Positions 53,668 through 61,750 of a stretch of DNA of 64,000 nt are shown here, in pieces. Numbering within the stretch: position 1 is the stretch's first letter; every line of letters starts with the position of its first letter. The stretch is taken from contig NZ_JACHBP010000001.1 of NCBI RefSeq assembly GCF_014200375.1, forward strand, positions 744,001-808,000. The letters run 5' to 3'. Under the pieces are notes generated by a model. That model was not told where the DNA came from. It saw only the letters and a list, made by a program, of their open reading frames with translations, and ran no database searches. This DNA comes from Terrimesophilobacter mesophilus (lineage in GTDB: Bacteria; Actinomycetota; Actinomycetes; Actinomycetales; Microbacteriaceae). A program made the translations under genes and the position numbers.

Positions 53668-54675
53668 TCCGCCCGCCACTCCGGAATCCTTCCACCCCGT
53701 GTACGGATCCCATCCCGACACCGTGTACGGCTTCCCATCGAGCAGGATGACGGAGACGTTGCCCTCATCGTCCGCCGGAGCGACGACCGTGCCGATGGGT
53801 CGGAAGCCGCCGGGCAGTCTCGCCCCTGGCGGGAATGTGGCCAGCAGGGAGTGGTCCTCCCCGCCGCCGAGAGCGAGATCGGGATCGGCCCCGAGCGCGC
53901 CACGATCGAAGTCGATGCGCACGCCGCTCGCGCGGGCGACGCGCGAGGCATCGATGGCGAGCCCGTCGCTCAGGTCCACCATCGAGGTGGCACCCGCTGA
54001 CGCAGCGAGCGGCCCGTCCGCGATCGGCGGCGACGGGGTCAGCTGGGCGGTCGTCCGGTCGCGCACGAGGGAGGCGAGCACGGCATCCGGGGCACCGTTC
54101 GCGTCCAGAGCCTCGGCGAACAGGACGCGCAGGCCGGCTGCGGCCTCCCCGAGCGCACCCGACACGGCGACGACATCGCCTGGCCTCGCGCCGCTGCGCA
54201 GCACGGGCGGGCGCCCCGCGAGGTCGCCGAACGCGGTGACGGCGATCGTGAGGGTGTCGGAGACGGACAGGTCGCCGCCGACGATTCCACAGCCGGGTGC
54301 GAGCGCTCCGCACGCATCGCGGAAACCGTCCGCAATGCCTTCGAGGAGTGAGATGGGTGAATCGGCCGGTGCGGCGATCGCCACGACGAGAGCGGTCGGC
54401 ACAGCACCCATCGCTGCGACATCCGAGAGGTTCGATGCTGCAGCTTTCCAGCCGAGATCGTGGGGCAGCGACCAGGCGAGCCGGAAGTCGGGACCGTGCA
54501 CCATGAGGTCGGTCGTGACGACGAAACGGCCGTCAGCGGCGGCGACGACCGCGGCGTCATCCCCGGGGCCGAGGAGCTGGGCGGAGGCGGCCGGAAGTCT
54601 CGGGAAGATGCGACCGAGCACCGCGGACTCTCCGAGTTCGCCGAGCGTGCTGAGGTCATCGGATTCCTTCGGCAT
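53656..54675 (-). CDS. thiL: Thiamine-monophosphate kinase
   Basis: The 339-residue enzyme phosphorylates TMP to thiamine diphosphate. Family motifs are LLGPGDDAAVV near residue 35, VTTDLMVHGPDFR, the NLSDVAAMGA stretch, IVGGDLSVSDTLTIAVTAFG and DLSDGLAIDASRVAR. The ATG at 54675 sits 6 nt after a TACCGT box and lacks a ribosome-binding site, suggesting leaderless expression; a GTG at 54681 is the alternative. Confidence 0.95.
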   Translation of the reverse strand: MPKESDDLSTLGELGESAVLGRIFPRLPAASAQLLGPGDDAAVVAAADGRFVVTTDLMVHGPDFRLAWSLPHDLGWKAAASNLSDVAAMGAVPTALVVAIAAPADSPISLLEGIADGFRDACGALAPGCGIVGGDLSVSDTLTIAVTAFGDLAGRPPVLRSGARPGDVVAVSGALGEAAAGLRVLFAEALDANGAPDAVLASLVRDRTTAQLTPSPPIADGPLAASAGATSMVDLSDGLAIDASRVARASGVRIDFDRGALGADPDLALGGGEDHSLLATFPPGARLPGGFRPIGTVVAPADDEGNVSVILLDGKPYTVSGWDPYTGWKDSGVAGGSAG

Positions 54676-54681
54676 GCTCAC

Positions 54682-54691
54682 ACGGTAGCCT
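54682..54691. promoter_or_regulatory. Overlapping divergent -10 boxes for thiL and the DUF3515 gene
   Basis: On the plus strand TAGCCT (54686-54691) ends 7 nt before the ATG at 54699. On the minus strand TACCGT (54687-54682) ends 6 nt before the ATG at 54675. The two boxes share 2 bp, so the promoters should be mutually exclusive, and both transcripts appear leaderless. Confidence 0.5.
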
Positions 54692-54698
54692 GAAAGCG

Positions 54699-55211
54699 AT
54701 GTCCACGTTCACGCGCAAAGCCCTCGCCATGGCCTTCGCGCCCGCGATCCTGCTCGGCCTCGTCGCGTGCGCGCCGACCGTGCCGATGACTCCCGCACCC
54801 GACGCGACGAACCCGGAGTGCGCCGACGTGATCGTGCGTCTGCCCGACGCCATCGACAACAACGTCAAGCGACAGACCGATGCCCAGGCGACCGGCGCGT
54901 GGGGCAGCCCGGCCGCGATCCTGCTGCGCTGCGGGGTTCCGGTCCCGGGTCCTTCCACGCTCCTGTGCGTCACGCTCAAGGGCATCGACTGGCTGCGGGA
55001 CGACAGCGGTGCGCCCAACTACGTGTTCACCACCTTCGGCCGTGACCCCGCCGTCGAGGTGATCATCGACGGCGACATCGCCTCCGGCACCAACGCGCTC
55101 ATCGCGCTCAGCAACGCCGTCGGGTCGATCCCGGCAACCAGGGCGTGCACGAACCCGGATGACGTGCTCGGCATCCCGGAGCCGACGCCGTCGCCGTCGC
55201 CGACGCCGTAG
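54699..55211 (+). CDS. DUF3515 lipoprotein
   Basis: A 170-residue protein with lipobox GLVAC near residue 24. NPECADVIVRLPDAI and the WGSPAAILLRCGVPVPGPS stretch are hallmarks of DUF3515, and two extracytoplasmic Cys could form a disulfide. The C-terminus is a Pro/Ser/Thr repeat (PTPSPSPTP). The gene is usually found beside thiL and ddl in Actinobacteria. Function unknown. Confidence 0.9.
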   Translation: MSTFTRKALAMAFAPAILLGLVACAPTVPMTPAPDATNPECADVIVRLPDAIDNNVKRQTDAQATGAWGSPAAILLRCGVPVPGPSTLLCVTLKGIDWLRDDSGAPNYVFTTFGRDPAVEVIIDGDIASGTNALIALSNAVGSIPATRACTNPDDVLGIPEPTPSPSPTP

Positions 55212-55236
55212 TCGCCACGGTCGGTCGACGGCGACC

Positions 55237-56328
55237 CTAGCGGGATGCCTCCAGGCCGAGTTCGATGAGTTCCGTGATGAGCTCCGGATAGCTGACCCCG
55301 CTCGCCAGCCAGCAACTCGGGAACATCGAGATCGGGGTGAACCCCGGCATCGTGTTGATCTCGTTGAGAACGAACCCCGTTGGCGTGAGGAAGAAGTCGA
55401 CCCTCGCGAGACCGGACCCGCCGATGGCCTCGAACGCGAGCGCGGCGAGCCGGCGCATCTCGGCCAACACGTCGTCGTCGAGGTCGGCCGGGCACACGAG
55501 GTCGACGCCCGGAGTGTTCAGGTACTTCGCGGCGAAGTCGTAGAAGCCGCCGTTCGACACGACGACCTCACCGGCCACAGACACTCTCGGCACGCCGCCG
55601 CGGCGACCGCCGAGAATCCCGCACTCGATCTCCCGGCCAGAGATGCCGGTCTCGACGAGCGCCTTGTCGTCTTCGGCGAAGGCGACCTCGAGTGCGGCGT
55701 CGAGCTCGTCCCAGGTGTCGATGCGGCTCACGCCGACCGAGGATCCTGCTCTCGCCGGCTTCACGAACGCGGGGAGGCCGATGACTCCCGCGCGCGAACG
55801 CCAGCCGTCGCGGTCGTCGCTCCACCCTGTCCTGGTGATCGTCACCCACGGGGCGACGGCGATGCCTGCGGCCTCCGCCACGGTCTTCGTGAAGTGCTTG
55901 TCCATGCCCAGGGCGGATGCCAGGACGCCGTTGCCGACGTACGGCAGGCCGGTCAGCTCGAAGAGGCCCTGGATCGTGCCGTCCTCACCGAACGGGCCGT
56001 GCAGGATGGGGAATGCGATGTCGACATCGCCCAGGCTGCGGGTAACCCCGTCCCGCGTGATGGTGAACTCCCTCGATGCGGCACTCACGGGGAAGTGGAC
56101 GCGCGAGCCGTTGTCCTCGACGCTGGGGAGGGCATCCGGATTGAGCCGGAAGCGCTCTGCGTCGTCGGTCTCGAGCACGAACGCACCATCGCGCGTGACG
56201 CCGATCGGGATCACGTCGAATCGTTCGCGGTCGATCGCCGAGAGCACTCCGCTCGCCGTCGCACAGCTGATGGAGTGCTCGCTCGAGCGACCTCCGAACA
56301 GGAGCGCGACGGTGATCCGGCCGGGCAC
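55237..56328 (-). CDS. ddl: D-alanine--D-alanine ligase
   Basis: The 363-residue ATP-grasp enzyme makes D-Ala-D-Ala for peptidoglycan. Motifs are LFGGRSSEHSISCATASGV, ILHGPFGEDGTIQG, FVKPARAGSSVGVSRI and VLNEINTMPGFTPISMFP. Start is GTG 56328, 3 bp after gpsA. It is last of the run leuC-leuD-murA-plsC-gpsA-ddl. Confidence 0.96.
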   Translation of the reverse strand: MPGRITVALLFGGRSSEHSISCATASGVLSAIDRERFDVIPIGVTRDGAFVLETDDAERFRLNPDALPSVEDNGSRVHFPVSAASREFTITRDGVTRSLGDVDIAFPILHGPFGEDGTIQGLFELTGLPYVGNGVLASALGMDKHFTKTVAEAAGIAVAPWVTITRTGWSDDRDGWRSRAGVIGLPAFVKPARAGSSVGVSRIDTWDELDAALEVAFAEDDKALVETGISGREIECGILGGRRGGVPRVSVAGEVVVSNGGFYDFAAKYLNTPGVDLVCPADLDDDVLAEMRRLAALAFEAIGGSGLARVDFFLTPTGFVLNEINTMPGFTPISMFPSCWLASGVSYPELITELIELGLEASR

Positions 56329-56331
56329 GGC

Positions 56332-57375
56332 TCAGCGCTCCGGCTGGGGTTCGTCGCCGGCCGAGGTCAGGTGGGGTGCGATGTCCCTGGGGTTCATGGT
56401 GCCGGCGAGCACCTCGGCGACCTGCGAGACGATCGGCATCTCCACCCCCTTCGCCATGGCGAGTTCCAGGATCGGCGCCACGGAGGCGAGGCCTTCCGCC
56501 GTCTGGTTCATCTGGGCGACGACATCCGTGAAGCTGTACCCCTGCCCGAGAAGGCGACCAGCGGTGTTGTTGCGGGAGAGCGGCGACTCGCACGTCGCGA
56601 TGAGGTCGCCGAGACCGGCGAGCCCGGCGAGCGTCTCCGCCTTGCCTCCGTATGCGACAGCGAACTCGGTCATCTCCACGAGCCCGCGCGTGATGATCGA
56701 TGCCTTCGTGTTCTCGCCGTACCCGACCCCGTCGACGATGCCGATGGCCACGGCGATGAGGTTCTTGAGCACTCCACCGAACTCGGTGCCGATGACGTCG
56801 GTGTTCACGAAGGAGCGCAGGTAGTCGGTGCGCGCCGCCATCGCCACGAGCGTCGCGGTCTGCAGGTTCTCCGAGGAGACCACGGATGCCGTCGGCTCCT
56901 CCCTGGCGATCTCGAGCGCCAGGTTCGGGCCGGAGATGACAGCCACCTGCGCGGGGTCTGCGTTGAGCTCCTCCTGGATCACCTGGCTCATCCGGCGGGC
57001 GGTGCCGCGCTCGACGCCCTTCATGAGGCTCACGACGATGGCCTCGCGCGGGATGATGTCCCGCACGGCCACGAGATTCTCGCGCAGGGACTGGCTCGGC
57101 ACGGAGACGAACACCATTTCGGCGCCATCGAGCACTTCGGCGATGTTCGGACTGGCCCACAACGTCCTGGGCAGGTTGATTCCGGGCAGGTAGTCGCTGT
57201 TGCGCTTGCCCTGCGCGATCTCGCGGGCCAGCTCCGTGCGGCGCGCCCAGATCGCGACATCGGACCCGCCATCCGCCAGCACCTTCGAGAACGTCGTGCC
57301 CCAGCTGCCCGCGCCGAGCACCGCAACCCGGCGAGCGCCAGGCTGCGACAGGCGGATCGGCATCGTGTTGCTCAT
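56332..57375 (-). CDS. gpsA: Glycerol-3-phosphate dehydrogenase [NAD(P)+]
   Basis: This 347-residue enzyme reduces dihydroxyacetone phosphate for phospholipid synthesis. N-terminal Rossmann motif VLGAGSWGTTFSKVLADGG, catalytic Lys regions SLMKGVERGT and GVLKNLIAVAIGIVDGVGYG, and SGPNLALEIAREEPT fit GpsA. The ATG at 57375 overlaps the plsC stop (ATGA). The acyltransferase next door uses its product's derivative. Confidence 0.96.
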   Translation of the reverse strand: MSNTMPIRLSQPGARRVAVLGAGSWGTTFSKVLADGGSDVAIWARRTELAREIAQGKRNSDYLPGINLPRTLWASPNIAEVLDGAEMVFVSVPSQSLRENLVAVRDIIPREAIVVSLMKGVERGTARRMSQVIQEELNADPAQVAVISGPNLALEIAREEPTASVVSSENLQTATLVAMAARTDYLRSFVNTDVIGTEFGGVLKNLIAVAIGIVDGVGYGENTKASIITRGLVEMTEFAVAYGGKAETLAGLAGLGDLIATCESPLSRNNTAGRLLGQGYSFTDVVAQMNQTAEGLASVAPILELAMAKGVEMPIVSQVAEVLAGTMNPRDIAPHLTSAGDEPQPER

Positions 57376-58151
57376 CGCCTGTCCTCGAATCGTCCGGTCT
57401 CCGCCTGGCCCTTCTGGGCCGGATCCCAGCGTTCGGCGGGCGGCGTCTCGCCGCGCATCTCGGCAACGAGGGCGGTGATCGCGACCATCAGGAGGTCGGT
57501 GGCCTCCGCCAGCATCCGGGAGTCGAGCGGGCGGCCCCGATACGCGGAGAGGTCCACGGGTGGACCGAACCGGATGTCGACCTTCTTGCGCGGGAACAGG
57601 CTCACGCCCTTGCCGTACCTCGGCATGATCTTCTGAGTTCCCCAGTGCGCAACCGGAATCAGCGGCACGTCCGCGGTCAACGCGAGACGCACGGCGCCGG
57701 TCTTGCCCCGCATCGGCCACAGGTCGGGGTCGCGCGTGAGCGTACCCTCCGGGTACACCACGACGACGAGCTCCCGGTCGACGAGCTGGTTCGCCATCGC
57801 CAACGGGTCGACGCCACGGGTCCCCGCCCGCTCGACGGGGATCTGCTCCGACTTGCGCAGCAGCCATCCGAGCACCGGAACCTTGAACAACGAGGCCTTA
57901 CCGAGATAGCGCGGCGCGCGACCCAGCTTCCAGATCGCGACACCGATGACGAACGGATCTATTTCGCTGAAATGGTTCGGTGCCACGACGACCGGGCCGG
58001 TGCGAGGAAGGTAGTGGCCGTCGATGACGCGGTATCGCCCGAGGAGGTTCATGGGCGGGAGCACGAGTGCCGCCAGAAGCCGGAAGATGGCGATCTTCTC
58101 CGAGCGCGGTCTGTCGGAACTCTTGTCCGCCCCTCGCCCCTCCGCCGTCAC
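57372..58151 (-). CDS. plsC: 1-acyl-sn-glycerol-3-phosphate acyltransferase
   Basis: A 259-residue membrane-associated acyltransferase that makes phosphatidic acid. Catalytic HX4D in APNHFSEIDPF, substrate motif VVVYPEGTLTRD, and KASLFKVPVLGWLLR. GTG start 3 bp after murA. Overlaps gpsA by 4 bp. Confidence 0.93.
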   Translation of the reverse strand: MTAEGRGADKSSDRPRSEKIAIFRLLAALVLPPMNLLGRYRVIDGHYLPRTGPVVVAPNHFSEIDPFVIGVAIWKLGRAPRYLGKASLFKVPVLGWLLRKSEQIPVERAGTRGVDPLAMANQLVDRELVVVVYPEGTLTRDPDLWPMRGKTGAVRLALTADVPLIPVAHWGTQKIMPRYGKGVSLFPRKKVDIRFGPPVDLSAYRGRPLDSRMLAEATDLLMVAITALVAEMRGETPPAERWDPAQKGQAETGRFEDRR

Positions 58152-58154
58152 GCG

Positions 58155-59525
58155 TCATCCCTCGACGTCGAAGTCGGCGCCGAGGTCGGCGAGCTTGTCG
58201 AAGAAGTGCTCGTAGCCGCGGCGGATGAGGTCGACATTGCTCACCCTCGAGGTCCCCTCGGCGCTCAGTGCAGCGATCACGTGGCTGAATCCGCCGCGCA
58301 GGTCCGGCACGCGGATGTCGGCGCCGTGAAGCGGGGTCGGCCCGGTGATCACGGCGGCCTGCTCGAAGTCGCGACGAGCCACGCGGCGCGGGTAGTCGGG
58401 AAGTCCACGAGGATGAACGACGATGTTCGCGCCCATCTCGTTGAGCGCCTCCGTGAATCCGAAACGGTTCTCGTACACCGTCTCGTGGACGACGGACACA
58501 CCGTTCGCCTGGGTCAGCGCGACCACGAGAGGCTGCTGCCAGTCCGTCATGAACCCGGGGTGGACATCCGTCTCGATCGTGACGGGCTTCAACTCGCCAC
58601 CGGGGTGGTAGAAGCGGATGCCGTCCTCGTCGATGTCGAAGCCGCCGCCGACCTTGCGGAACACGTTGAGGAAGGTCATGAGCTGCGCCTGCCTGGCCCC
58701 TGCGACGAAGATGTCGCCGTGCGTGACGAGCGCCGCTGCCGCCCAGCTCGCCGCCTCGTTCCGGTCGAACAGCGAACGATGCGTGTACCCGGTGAGCCGG
58801 TCGACGCCCTCGATGAAGATGACGCGGTTCGGTTCGACCGTGATGATGGCGCCCATCTTCTGCAGGATCGCGACGAGGTCCATGATCTCCGGTTCGATGG
58901 CCGCGTTGCGCAGCTCCGTGGTCCCGGTCGCGCGGACGGCCGTGAGGAGGACCTGCTCGGTCGCACCGACGCTCGGGTAGGGCAACTGGATATCTGCCCC
59001 GTGCAGCCCGTTCGGCGCCGTCAGGTGGATGCCCTCGTAACTCTTGTCGACGATCGCGCCGAACGCCCTGAGTGCGTCCAGGTGGTAGTCGATCGGCCGG
59101 TCACCGATCCGGCAGCCACCGAGATCCGGGATGAACGCCTCGCCGAGGCGGTGCAGGAGCGGCCCGCAGAACAGGATCGGGATCCGGCTGGAGCTGGCCA
59201 GCGCGTCCACCTGGGCGAAGTGGGCGGTTTCGACATTGCTCGGGTCGAGCAGCAGCTCCCCCGGCGTCTCGCTCTCCGTCACGAGGACGCCGTGGACCTC
59301 CAGCAGCCCGCGAACGACACCGACATCGCTGATGTCCGGCACCTCGCGCAGCACGCTCGGCGTCTCACCGAGCAGCGCGGCGACCATCGCCTTCGTTGCG
59401 AGGTTCTTCGCCCCGCGGACATCCACCCTCCCGCGAAGCGGATTGCCACCGCGAATGACGATCGTGTCACCGGGTATGGTCACGGTGCCACCTGCTTTCG
59501 GGGAATCCTTGAGATCCATGTCCAT
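58155..59525 (-). CDS. murA: UDP-N-acetylglucosamine 1-carboxyvinyltransferase
   Basis: A 456-residue enzyme for the first committed step of peptidoglycan synthesis. RGAKNLATKAMVAALL contains the conserved Lys. The active-site Cys138 in GGCRIGDRPIDYH corresponds to E. coli Cys115, so the fosfomycin-sensitive Cys form is expected. Start ATG 59525 gives a 14-bp gap to leuD. A short gap and shared strand place it in the leu run. Confidence 0.96.
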   Translation of the reverse strand: MDMDLKDSPKAGGTVTIPGDTIVIRGGNPLRGRVDVRGAKNLATKAMVAALLGETPSVLREVPDISDVGVVRGLLEVHGVLVTESETPGELLLDPSNVETAHFAQVDALASSSRIPILFCGPLLHRLGEAFIPDLGGCRIGDRPIDYHLDALRAFGAIVDKSYEGIHLTAPNGLHGADIQLPYPSVGATEQVLLTAVRATGTTELRNAAIEPEIMDLVAILQKMGAIITVEPNRVIFIEGVDRLTGYTHRSLFDRNEAASWAAAALVTHGDIFVAGARQAQLMTFLNVFRKVGGGFDIDEDGIRFYHPGGELKPVTIETDVHPGFMTDWQQPLVVALTQANGVSVVHETVYENRFGFTEALNEMGANIVVHPRGLPDYPRRVARRDFEQAAVITGPTPLHGADIRVPDLRGGFSHVIAALSAEGTSRVSNVDLIRRGYEHFFDKLADLGADFDVEG

Positions 59526-59539
59526 TGGTTACCTGCTGA

Positions 59540-60136
59540 CTATTGTGCGGGGAGAGTGCGGGGGCGCCACGTTTCCCTGCTCGTTTCGAATTCGGTGATT
59601 CTCGGTTCGTCGCGCAGCGTGAGGCCGATATCGTCGAGGCCTTCGAGCAGCCGCCACCTAGTGTAATCATCGATCTCGAAATCAACTGTGAGAGTTCCGA
59701 CGGTCACGGTCTTCTCGATGAGGTCCACGGATGCCGAGACGCCGGGTTCTGCGCGGATGAGAGCCCACATCGCCTCGACATCCGCCTCTTCGACCTGCGC
59801 GGTGAGAAGACCCTGCTTTCCCGAATTCCCCCGGAAGATGTCCCCGAACCGCGGGCTCACGACGGCGCGGAACCCGTAGTCCCTCAACGCCCAGACCGCG
59901 TGCTCGCGGCTCGACCCCGTACCGAAGTCCGGGCCGGCGATGAGCACCGCCGGGTTCTGGAACGCGGGGTCGTTGAGCACGAAGTCCGGGTCCTGCCGCC
60001 ACGCGAAGAAGAGCGCGTCGTCGAATCCGGTCTTCGTGACGCGCTTCAGGAACTCGGCGGGGATGATCTGGTCGGTGTCGACGTTCGCGCGCTCGAGCGG
60101 AACGGCGACGCCCTCGACGACGGTGAGTTTCTCCAT
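59540..60136 (-). CDS. leuD: 3-isopropylmalate dehydratase small subunit
   Basis: A 198-residue swivel-domain subunit of the leucine-pathway isomerase. [19 protein letters not shown] and [17 protein letters not shown] are signatures. ATG at 60136, 2 bp after the leuC stop. Confidence 0.97.
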   Translation of the reverse strand: MEKLTVVEGVAVPLERANVDTDQIIPAEFLKRVTKTGFDDALFFAWRQDPDFVLNDPAFQNPAVLIAGPDFGTGSSREHAVWALRDYGFRAVVSPRFGDIFRGNSGKQGLLTAQVEEADVEAMWALIRAEPGVSASVDLIEKTVTVGTLTVDFEIDDYTRWRLLEGLDDIGLTLRDEPRITEFETSRETWRPRTLPAQ

Positions 60137-60138
60137 GG

Positions 60139-61572
60139 TCACGCCCCCTCGGCCACGAGATCGGCGGAAGAGTCGAGGTCCCACGGCCCGGACAACGTGC
60201 CGCGCACGGCGGTCGCGGCCGCGACGAGCGGCGACACGAGGTGGGTTCGTCCCCCCTTGCCCTGCCTGCCTTCGAAGTTGCGGTTCGAGGTCGAGGCGCA
60301 GCGCTCGCCGGGTGCCAGCTGGTCCGGGTTCATGCCGAGGCACATCGAGCATCCGGCGAACCGCCACTCCGCGCCGAACTCCTCGACGATCTTGTCGATG
60401 CCCTCCGCTTCGGCCTCCAGTCGCACACGAGCGGAGCCCGGCACGACCATGACGCGAACGCCATCCGCCTTCTTCTTGCCCTTGATGACGGACGCGAAGG
60501 CGCGCAGGTCCTCGATGCGGCTGTTCGTGCACGACCCCATGAAGACCGCGTCGACCCGGATGTCCTTCATGCGGGTGCCGGCGGCGAGATCCATGTATTC
60601 GAGTGCCCTGCGGGCGGATGCCTCCTCGTTCGGATCCGCGAAGCTGGCCGGATCCGGGATCGAATCGGAGAGCAGCACGCCCTGTCCGGGGTTCGTGCCC
60701 CACGTGACGAAGGGCTCGAGCTCGCCCGCGTCGAGGAAGACCTCCGCGTCGAAGACCGCATCGTCGTCGGTCGCGAGCGTGTTCCAGTAGGCGACCGCGG
60801 CGTCCCAGTCGACACCCTTGGGCGCGTGCGGGCGTCCCTCGAGGTAGTCATAGGTGGTCTGGTCCGGTGCGACCATACCTGCGCGGGCCCCGGCCTCGAT
60901 CGACATGTTGCAGATCGTCATCCTGCCCTCCATGGAGAGCGAGCGGATGGTGCTGCCGCGGTACTCGAGCACGTAGCCCTGGCCACCACCGGTGCCGATC
61001 TTCGCGATCACGGCGAGGATGACGTCCTTCGCCGTCACGCCGTCGCGCAACTCCCCTTCGACGGTGATCGCCATCGTCTTGAACGGTTTGAGCGGGAGGG
61101 TCTGGGTGGCGAGCACGTGCTCGACCTCGCTCGTGCCGATCCCGAACGCCATGGCGCCGAACGCACCGTGCGTGGAGGTGTGGCTGTCACCGCAGACAAC
61201 GGTGATCCCCGGCATCGTGAGGCCGAGCTGCGGGCCGACGACATGGACGATGCCCTGGTCCTTGTCGCCGAGTGGGTGCAGCCGGATGCCGAATTCGGCG
61301 CAGTTCTTCCGCAGCGTCTCGATCTGGGTGCGGCTGACCGGATCGGCGATCTGCTGGGTGATGTTGAGGGTCGGAGTGTTGTGGTCTTCCGTCGCGATGG
61401 TGAGGTCCGGGCGGCGGACCGGCCGGCCGGCCATCCGCAGACCGTCGAACGCCTGAGGCGACGTCACCTCGTGGACGAGGTGGAGGTCGATGTAGAGGAG
61501 GTCGGGGGCGCCATCGCTGCCTTTGGCGACGACATGGTCGTCCCACACCTTCTCCGCCAGAGTCTTGCCCAT
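60139..61572 (-). CDS. leuC: 3-isopropylmalate dehydratase large subunit
   Basis: This 477-residue aconitase-family subunit converts 2- to 3-isopropylmalate. The [4Fe-4S] cysteines are in [13 protein letters not shown] and [18 protein letters not shown] and [13 protein letters not shown] are further motifs. ATG at 61572, with AAGGA about 12 nt upstream. A leader peptide and alternative hairpins occupy the preceding 120 bp. Confidence 0.97.
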   Translation of the reverse strand: MGKTLAEKVWDDHVVAKGSDGAPDLLYIDLHLVHEVTSPQAFDGLRMAGRPVRRPDLTIATEDHNTPTLNITQQIADPVSRTQIETLRKNCAEFGIRLHPLGDKDQGIVHVVGPQLGLTMPGITVVCGDSHTSTHGAFGAMAFGIGTSEVEHVLATQTLPLKPFKTMAITVEGELRDGVTAKDVILAVIAKIGTGGGQGYVLEYRGSTIRSLSMEGRMTICNMSIEAGARAGMVAPDQTTYDYLEGRPHAPKGVDWDAAVAYWNTLATDDDAVFDAEVFLDAGELEPFVTWGTNPGQGVLLSDSIPDPASFADPNEEASARRALEYMDLAAGTRMKDIRVDAVFMGSCTNSRIEDLRAFASVIKGKKKADGVRVMVVPGSARVRLEAEAEGIDKIVEEFGAEWRFAGCSMCLGMNPDQLAPGERCASTSNRNFEGRQGKGGRTHLVSPLVAAATAVRGTLSGPWDLDSSADLVAEGA

Positions 61573-61608
61573 GATTGCTGTCGATCCTTACCTGTAGCTT
61601 CGATCATC

Positions 61609-61665
61609 CTCGGCCGACGACAGACTCCGCGACGAGAAGGCCGAGTAGGTCAGGCCTCGTCGCGG
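61609..61665 (-). promoter_or_regulatory. Candidate leucine attenuator, mutually exclusive hairpins
   Basis: On the minus strand, CCGCGACGAGGCC (61665-61653), at the end of the leader ORF, can pair with GGCC-TTC-TCGTCGCGG (61642-61627): 4 bp, a 3-nt bulge, 9 bp. Alternatively CTCGGCC (61645-61639) pairs with GGCCGAG (61615-61609). The two structures share 61639-61642 and exclude each other. Ribosome position over the Leu codons would decide. No U-run follows, so control may act on translation or Rho access rather than intrinsic termination. Confidence 0.55.
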
Positions 61666-61694
61666 CGACGAAGGAGCAGGCTTCGATCGAGCAT
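61650..61694 (-). CDS. Leucine leader peptide, 14 residues
   Basis: ATG at 61694 gives MLDRSLLLRRRDEA and a TGA stop. Leu codons are 4 of 14, with CTG-CTC-CTT in a row, ahead of leuC. A TAGCCT -10 (61702-61707) lies 7 nt upstream and no ribosome-binding site is present, so the leader mRNA probably starts at the ATG itself. The ORF ends inside the first attenuator arm. No recognised symbol is given; its role is analogous to LeuL leader peptides. Confidence 0.6.
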   Translation of the reverse strand: MLDRSLLLRRRDEA

Positions 61695-61701
61695 GGAATT
61701 C

Positions 61702-61707
61702 AGGCTA
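61702..61707 (-). promoter_or_regulatory. -10 box TAGCCT of the leu operon promoter
   Basis: Reads TAGCCT on the minus strand, 7 nt before the leader-peptide ATG. No clear -35; the upstream sequence is the terminator hairpin of the preceding gene. Confidence 0.5.
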
Positions 61708-61717
61708 CCACCCGCGT

Positions 61718-61740
61718 GACCGGCGCTGCAGCGGCCGGTC
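61718..61740 (-). terminator. Hairpin after the LAETG surface-protein gene
   Basis: GACCGGC (61718-61724) pairs with GCCGGTC (61734-61740), with an inner CTGCAG. It begins 10 bp after the stop at 61751. No T-run. It separates this gene from the leu promoter. Confidence 0.5.
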
Positions 61741-61750
61741 CCGCGGTCGT

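Noticed and set aside
55159-57636. 825-codon plus-strand frame opposite ddl and gpsA
   Set aside because: It covers two genes with clear family motifs on the other strand and has no plausible start signal or domain.
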